This document shows positions 48,129 to 49,999 of a DNA stretch of 49,999 bases, one piece after another. The notes under the pieces were generated by a model. That model searched no databases. It saw only the letters and a list, made by a program, of their open reading frames with translations, and had not been told where the DNA came from. The translations under genes and the position numbers were made by a program. Source of the DNA: Vibrio qingdaonensis (GTDB lineage: Bacteria; Pseudomonadota; Gammaproteobacteria; Enterobacterales; Vibrionaceae); the NCBI RefSeq assembly GCF_026191675.1, contig NZ_JAKRRY010000038.1:1-49999 (forward strand). The letters are read 5' to 3'. Position 1 is the stretch's first letter; every line of letters starts with the position of its first letter.

Positions 48129-49961
48129 ATGTCTACTCCACAGATTGATAAGTTAAGAAACATCGCGATCATCGCGCACGTTGACCACGGTAAAACTACC
48201 CTAGTTGATAAATTGCTACAGCAATCCGGTACTCTGGAATCTCGTGGTGAAGCAGAAGAACGCGTGATGGATTCGAACGATATCGAAAAAGAACGTGGTA
48301 TTACCATTCTTGCTAAAAATACAGCGATCAACTGGAACGATTACCGTATTAATATCGTTGATACTCCTGGACACGCGGACTTCGGTGGTGAAGTTGAGCG
48401 TATTATGTCTATGGTTGACTCTGTATTGTTGATCGTTGACGCTGTTGACGGCCCAATGCCTCAAACGCGTTTCGTGACGCAAAAAGCTTTCGCTCACGGC
48501 CTTAAGCCAATTGTTGTTATCAACAAAATTGACCGCCCTGGCGCACGCCCTGATTGGGTTATGGACCAAATCTTTGATTTGTTCGACAACCTAGGTGCGA
48601 CAGATGAGCAACTGGACTTCACTACGGTATACGCATCAGCACTTAACGGCTGGGCGACGATGGAAGAAGGCGTCACTGGCGAAAACATGGAACCATTGTT
48701 CCAAGCGGTTGTTGACACAGTAGATGCACCAGCTGTTGACCTAGATGGCCCACTTCAAATGCAAGTGTCTCAACTAGACTACAGTTCATATGTTGGTGTT
48801 ATCGGTGTATGTCGTGTGACTCGTGGTAGCGTTAAGCCAAACCAACAAGTGTCTATCATCAATGCTGAAGGCAAGAAACGTAACGGTAAAGTCGGTACAG
48901 TTCTTGGTTACCTAGGTCTTGACCGCCATGAAGTTGATCAAGCAAACGCGGGTGATATCATTGCTATCACAGGTCTAGGCGAGCTAAAAATCTCAGACAC
49001 TATCTGTGATGTGAACAATGTTGAAGCGATGACGCCACTGTCTGTTGATGAACCAACAGTAACAATGACATTCCAAGTAAACACTTCTCCGTTCGCGGGT
49101 AAAGAAGGTAAGTTCGTAACGTCACGTAACATTCTTGAGCGTCTAGAGAAAGAATTGGTACACAACGTTGCACTACGCGTTGAAGAAACAGATAACCCAG
49201 ATCGTTTCCGTGTTTCAGGTCGTGGTGAGCTTCACCTTTCTATCCTGATCGAAAACATGCGTCGTGAAGGCTTCGAGCTAGCAGTATCTCGTCCAGAAGT
49301 TATCATCAAGAAAGATGAAGACGGCAACCTAACAGAACCATTTGAAACGGTAACGATTGATGTTCTAGAAGAGCACCAAGGCGGTATCATGGAAAATATC
49401 GGTCTACGTAAAGGTGAGCTGACAGATATGGCTCCAGATGGAAAAGGCCGTGTACGTATGGACTTTATGATGCCTTCTCGTGGTCTTATCGGTTTCCAAA
49501 CGGAATTCCTAACACTGACATCAGGTTCAGGTCTTCTTTATCACTCATTTGATCACTACGGTCCACACAAAGGTGGCGTAATCGGTCAACGTAACAACGG
49601 CGTACTTATCTCTAACGCAACAGGTAAAGCACTGACTTATGCATTGTTTAACCTACAAGAGCGTGGCCGTTTGTTTGCTGAGCACGCAGATGAAGTATAC
49701 GAAGGTCAGATCATCGGTATTCACAACCGTTCAAACGACCTAACAGTAAACTGTCTGAAAGGTAAGCAACTAACTAACGTTCGTGCTTCTGGTACGGATG
49801 AAGCACAGGTTCTTTCGCCACCGATCAAGCACACACTAGAGCAAGCTCTAGAGTTTATTGATGAAGATGAACTAGTAGAAGTAACACCAGTTAGCATTCG
49901 TATTCGTAAGAAGCTTCTTACTGAAAACGAACGTAAACGTGCGGCTCGTCCAGCTAAGTAA
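48129..49961 (+). CDS. typA: Ribosome-associated GTPase TypA/BipA
   Basis: 610 residues. The G domain has AHVDHGKTT (P-loop), DTPGHADFGGE and NKIDRPGARP, and domains II, III and V and the BipA-specific C-terminal domain follow (for example GFQTEFLTLTSGSGLLYHSF). TypA binds the 70S ribosome and acts in large-subunit maturation, notably at low temperature and stress. ATG 48129 gives STPQIDKLRNIAIIAH, consistent with the family; an in-frame GTG at 48114 would add five residues. In E. coli typA is also divergent from glnA. The ribosome binding site is weak. Confidence 0.97.
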   Translation: MSTPQIDKLRNIAIIAHVDHGKTTLVDKLLQQSGTLESRGEAEERVMDSNDIEKERGITILAKNTAINWNDYRINIVDTPGHADFGGEVERIMSMVDSVLLIVDAVDGPMPQTRFVTQKAFAHGLKPIVVINKIDRPGARPDWVMDQIFDLFDNLGATDEQLDFTTVYASALNGWATMEEGVTGENMEPLFQAVVDTVDAPAVDLDGPLQMQVSQLDYSSYVGVIGVCRVTRGSVKPNQQVSIINAEGKKRNGKVGTVLGYLGLDRHEVDQANAGDIIAITGLGELKISDTICDVNNVEAMTPLSVDEPTVTMTFQVNTSPFAGKEGKFVTSRNILERLEKELVHNVALRVEETDNPDRFRVSGRGELHLSILIENMRREGFELAVSRPEVIIKKDEDGNLTEPFETVTIDVLEEHQGGIMENIGLRKGELTDMAPDGKGRVRMDFMMPSRGLIGFQTEFLTLTSGSGLLYHSFDHYGPHKGGVIGQRNNGVLISNATGKALTYALFNLQERGRLFAEHADEVYEGQIIGIHNRSNDLTVNCLKGKQLTNVRASGTDEAQVLSPPIKHTLEQALEFIDEDELVEVTPVSIRIRKKLLTENERKRAARPAK

Positions 49962-49999
49962 TTAGCCTCGACATCGCGAAAAAAAGCCCTGCTAATGCA

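Noticed and set aside
1..49999. Mobile elements, prophage, CRISPR arrays, toxin-antitoxin or restriction loci
   Set aside because: No transposase, integrase apart from XerC, regularly spaced repeats or restriction genes were found. The HEPN-like gene with the small peptide is the only toxin-like candidate and is reported as a hypothesis.

Overview
This window reads as chromosomal DNA of a gammaproteobacterium of the Vibrio group, near the replication origin of the main chromosome. The evidence is inferred from gene content and order: a hemC-hemD-hemX-hemY / cyaA / cyaY-lptM-lysA-dapF-DUF484-xerC-yigB block, ubiC-ubiA-plsB-lexA, hemN-ntrC-ntrB-glnA-typA, a CdgJ-like EAL-HDOD gene and an orphan FliL-like gene. 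Composition is moderate in GC, and coding density is high with many overlapping start/stop pairs. I see no phage, insertion sequence, integron cassette or CRISPR array. Almost every gene belongs to a recognisable family.

Layout. 1-1365: tRNA-Ser(UGA) and a phosphotransferase gene. 1377-5429 (minus): heme operon hemC-hemD-hemX-hemY. 5430-5772: regulatory gap with three CRP-like sites. 5773-13380: cyaA (UUG start), cyaY opposite it, the tiny lipoprotein gene lptM, lysA, dapF, DUF484, xerC, yigB. 13490-15150 (minus): a lipoprotein and a DTW-domain gene. 15192-21232: EVE-domain gene, yigL and pldB, rhtB and an EAL-HDOD gene, a lipoprotein-like amidohydrolase, and DUF2500. 21493-22761: the most unusual part, with a tail-anchored HEPN-like gene, a perfect 20-bp hairpin, an opposing 26-codon membrane-peptide gene, and about 690 bases of T/G-biased noncoding DNA. 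22762-29702: yhhN, yecH, marC family, DUF1145-rsmD, ftsY-ftsE-ftsX, rpoH. 29703-30091: noncoding DNA dense in GATC and DnaA-box-like sequences. 30092-36740: glpE-glpG, fliL-like gene, ubiC-ubiA, plsB, and lexA with two LexA boxes. 36887-40155: methyltransferase, yihI, DUF2489, hemN. 40208-47632 (minus): a Cache-GGDEF-EAL protein, ntrC, ntrB, a DUF4124 gene, glnA. 48129-49961: typA.

How the genes work together. The heme genes (hemC, D, X, Y, and hemN further on) cover the middle and late tetrapyrrole steps. lysA and dapF are the last two steps of the lysine/diaminopimelate route, and hence feed peptidoglycan. ftsY delivers ribosomes to the membrane while ftsEX controls septal hydrolases. ntrB-ntrC with glnA is the classic nitrogen-control circuit: a sigma-54 promoter and an array of NtrC-like sites lie upstream of glnA, and another NtrC site lies before ntrB. 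Two EAL proteins point to cyclic-di-GMP control. CRP-like sites before cyaA suggest cAMP feedback.

The most interesting unexplained items are the HEPN-like gene and opposing small membrane peptide (21493-22008), the DnaA-box/Dam-site cluster after rpoH (29679-29970), and a long inverted repeat with an alternative pairing partner upstream of the Cache-GGDEF-EAL gene (42782-42895). I found no clearly new multi-gene system. All functional statements come from reading sequence motifs and from memory of the families; no database search was possible.
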